Notes under the pieces: generated by a model
What the model was told of the DNA's origin: nothing
The model's database searches: none
The model's input: only the letters and a program-made list of their open reading frames with translations
Shown here: positions 16,301-17,376 of the stretch, one piece after another
Position numbering within the stretch: position 1 is the first letter of the stretch
Layout of the letters: every line of letters begins with the position of its first letter
Made by a program: the position numbers and the translations under genes
Assembly (NCBI GenBank): GCA_004552595.1
Contig: SFNX01000047.1
Location: forward strand, 1 to 17,376
Direction of reading: 5' to 3'
Source of the DNA: Lachnospiraceae bacterium
GTDB taxonomy: Bacteria > Bacillota > Clostridia > Lachnospirales > Lachnospiraceae
DNA length: 17,376 nucleotides

Positions 16301-17376
16301 TAAATTAAAATATGCATTTCCTATGATAATCACAGCATTTTTGCTGTGCATTATTTATGCAATAAAAGGCATATTCCCCTTTGGCACAAATACAATAGAT
16401 TACTATGATATGGCCCAGCAGATTACGGCCTTTTATTATCATACTTTTGACTTTCTTCACGGCGAGAAAAATCTGTTTTTTGACCCATACACGGCACTTG
16501 GCGTCAACATGGCAATGAGCACTTCGGGCTGCTCTCATCTAAGCATTTTCAACTTGTTTTTCCTTTTTGTAAAAAGAGAAAATATACTGGTAAGCCTCTC
16601 GATTTTTTTAATGATTAAAATGGCCCTTATGAGTCTGTTTATGTATATATATATTCACTCAAGGTACAAATTGTCATATTTTTATGAGGTGATTTTCTCT
16701 GTTGGCTACGCATTTTGCGGCTATGTTTTAATGCTTTACATGACCATTCAGTGGCTTGATGTTGCGGCACTTTTCCCATTGTTAATGTTGTTCCTTCACA
16801 AGCTTATTAAGGATGGCAGTGCAAACGGATACATAATTACGCTTACGTTAATGATAATTGCAAGCTATTACCAGAGCTTTATGATTTTAATTTATATTGT
16901 ATTAATGGTAGGCGTTTCACTCATTGCAGACAGGGCATTTATAAAGAGTGAGAAGGCAAATTATGAAAATTACCATTTGTTAAAGCTATTAATTTCAACT
17001 GTTTTATCGCTTGTTCTATCATCGTTTATTCTTCTGCCGCAGATTAAGCAGACACTTAATTCGGCAAGATTTAACAATGAAAACGGCGGCGGAATTCTTT
17101 CTCTTTACTATTCGATAGTTAGTAGCGTAAAGCCGCAGTACACCCACAGACTGTGGGCTGTTCTTCTGCTTTCGTTTGCTTTTTCAGTGTGTGTTTACGG
17201 AATAATCAAATACAGGAAAGATAAAAAAAGAGTGTGCATAAGTTTACTATCGCTTTTTATCATCTTGTCAGAGCTCATTGTTGAAGGCGTGAATCTTTTC
17301 TGGCACTTTGGCTCATATGTCGGATATCCGATACGAAACGGATATATGATTTATTTTACCGTTTCATTAGTTGCAA
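16287..17376 (+). CDS. yfhO-like: YfhO-family membrane protein, N-terminal part (runs off window end)
   Basis: The frame is open from ATG 16287 to the last base, giving 363 residues without a stop. After a first helix (about 9-27) comes the loop TNTIDYYDMAQQITAFY, with D38, D41 and Q44/Q45. Then come FFDPYTALGVNMAMSTSGCSHLSIFN and repeated long hydrophobic helices. This is the YfhO arrangement also seen at 11230-13209, where the same positions read WEIDGVGQYYPAF and LRIAMGEDVFSALNYYG. The family comprises GT-C-type enzymes thought to transfer sugars from polyprenyl phosphate onto surface polymers. The start overlaps the deacetylase stop by 14 bases, and purine-rich GAGAGAGA (16269-16276) lies about 10 bases upstream. 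It is clearly diverged from the first copy. The soluble C-terminal domain lies beyond the window, so completeness cannot be judged. Confidence 0.82.
   Translation, partial: MRSDNKLKYAFPMIITAFLLCIIYAIKGIFPFGTNTIDYYDMAQQITAFYYHTFDFLHGEKNLFFDPYTALGVNMAMSTSGCSHLSIFNLFFLFVKRENILVSLSIFLMIKMALMSLFMYIYIHSRYKLSYFYEVIFSVGYAFCGYVLMLYMTIQWLDVAALFPLLMLFLHKLIKDGSANGYIITLTLMIIASYYQSFMILIYIVLMVGVSLIADRAFIKSEKANYENYHLLKLLISTVLSLVLSSFILLPQIKQTLNSARFNNENGGGILSLYYSIVSSVKPQYTHRLWAVLLLSFAFSVCVYGIIKYRKDKKRVCISLLSLFIILSELIVEGVNLFWHFGSYVGYPIRNGYMIYFTVSLVA

Noticed and set aside
16305..16538. Reverse-strand frame of 77 codons near the start of the last gene
   Set aside because: The forward frame from 16287 is open to the window end and matches YfhO, so the reverse frame is a shadow.

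Overview
The window is one long, gap-free run of fourteen plus-strand genes for making, exporting and modifying a cell-surface polysaccharide. The DNA is AT-rich, with GC by eye in the upper 30s percent. Shine-Dalgarno sites are AGGAG-like, TTG starts occur, and the encoded families (YfhO, CsbB-type glycosyltransferase, YdjC deacetylase) are common in low-GC Gram-positives. The general style resembles Clostridia, perhaps Lachnospiraceae. That placement is inference; no marker gene is present.

Layout. Bases 1-333 are the 3' end of a Wzx-like flippase. Next come a cytidylyltransferase/PseG-like fusion for a nonulosonic-type sugar (341-1990), a GT4 glycosyltransferase with an unusual acidic N-terminal extension (1994-3451), and a polyprenyl-phosphate sugar-1-phosphate transferase that should start the lipid-linked repeat unit (3438-4811). 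A GT2 (4804-5541) and a second GT4 (about 5550-6746) follow, then a second, complete Wzx-like flippase (TTG start, 6749-8212). The second half is richer in membrane genes. It holds a YdjC-type deacetylase (8209-9072), an unrecognised small membrane protein (9069-9758), a GT-C-like polytopic protein (9758-11254), a YfhO-family protein (TTG start, 11230-13209), a CsbB/GtrB-type polyprenyl-phosphate glycosyltransferase (13236-14195), a UDP-HexNAc 6-dehydrogenase (14182-15501), a second YdjC deacetylase (15521-16300) and the 5' part of a second YfhO protein (16287 to the window end).

How they fit together. The first half reads as a Wzx-dependent assembly line: sugar activation, priming on undecaprenyl phosphate, chain extension, flipping. 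The second half reads as extracytoplasmic tailoring. The CsbB-like enzyme would load a sugar onto polyprenyl phosphate inside the cell, and YfhO or other GT-C proteins would transfer it outside. The deacetylases and the dehydrogenase would change charge by exposing amines and adding uronic acid.

Most genes overlap or abut, the largest gap is 26 bases, and I see no internal promoter, terminator, RNA gene, mobile element or CRISPR. There is no intergenic stretch over 300 bases. No clear Wzy polymerase, chain-length regulator, nonulosonate synthase (PseI/NeuB) or GtcA-type flippase is visible, so both ends of the cluster probably lie outside the window.
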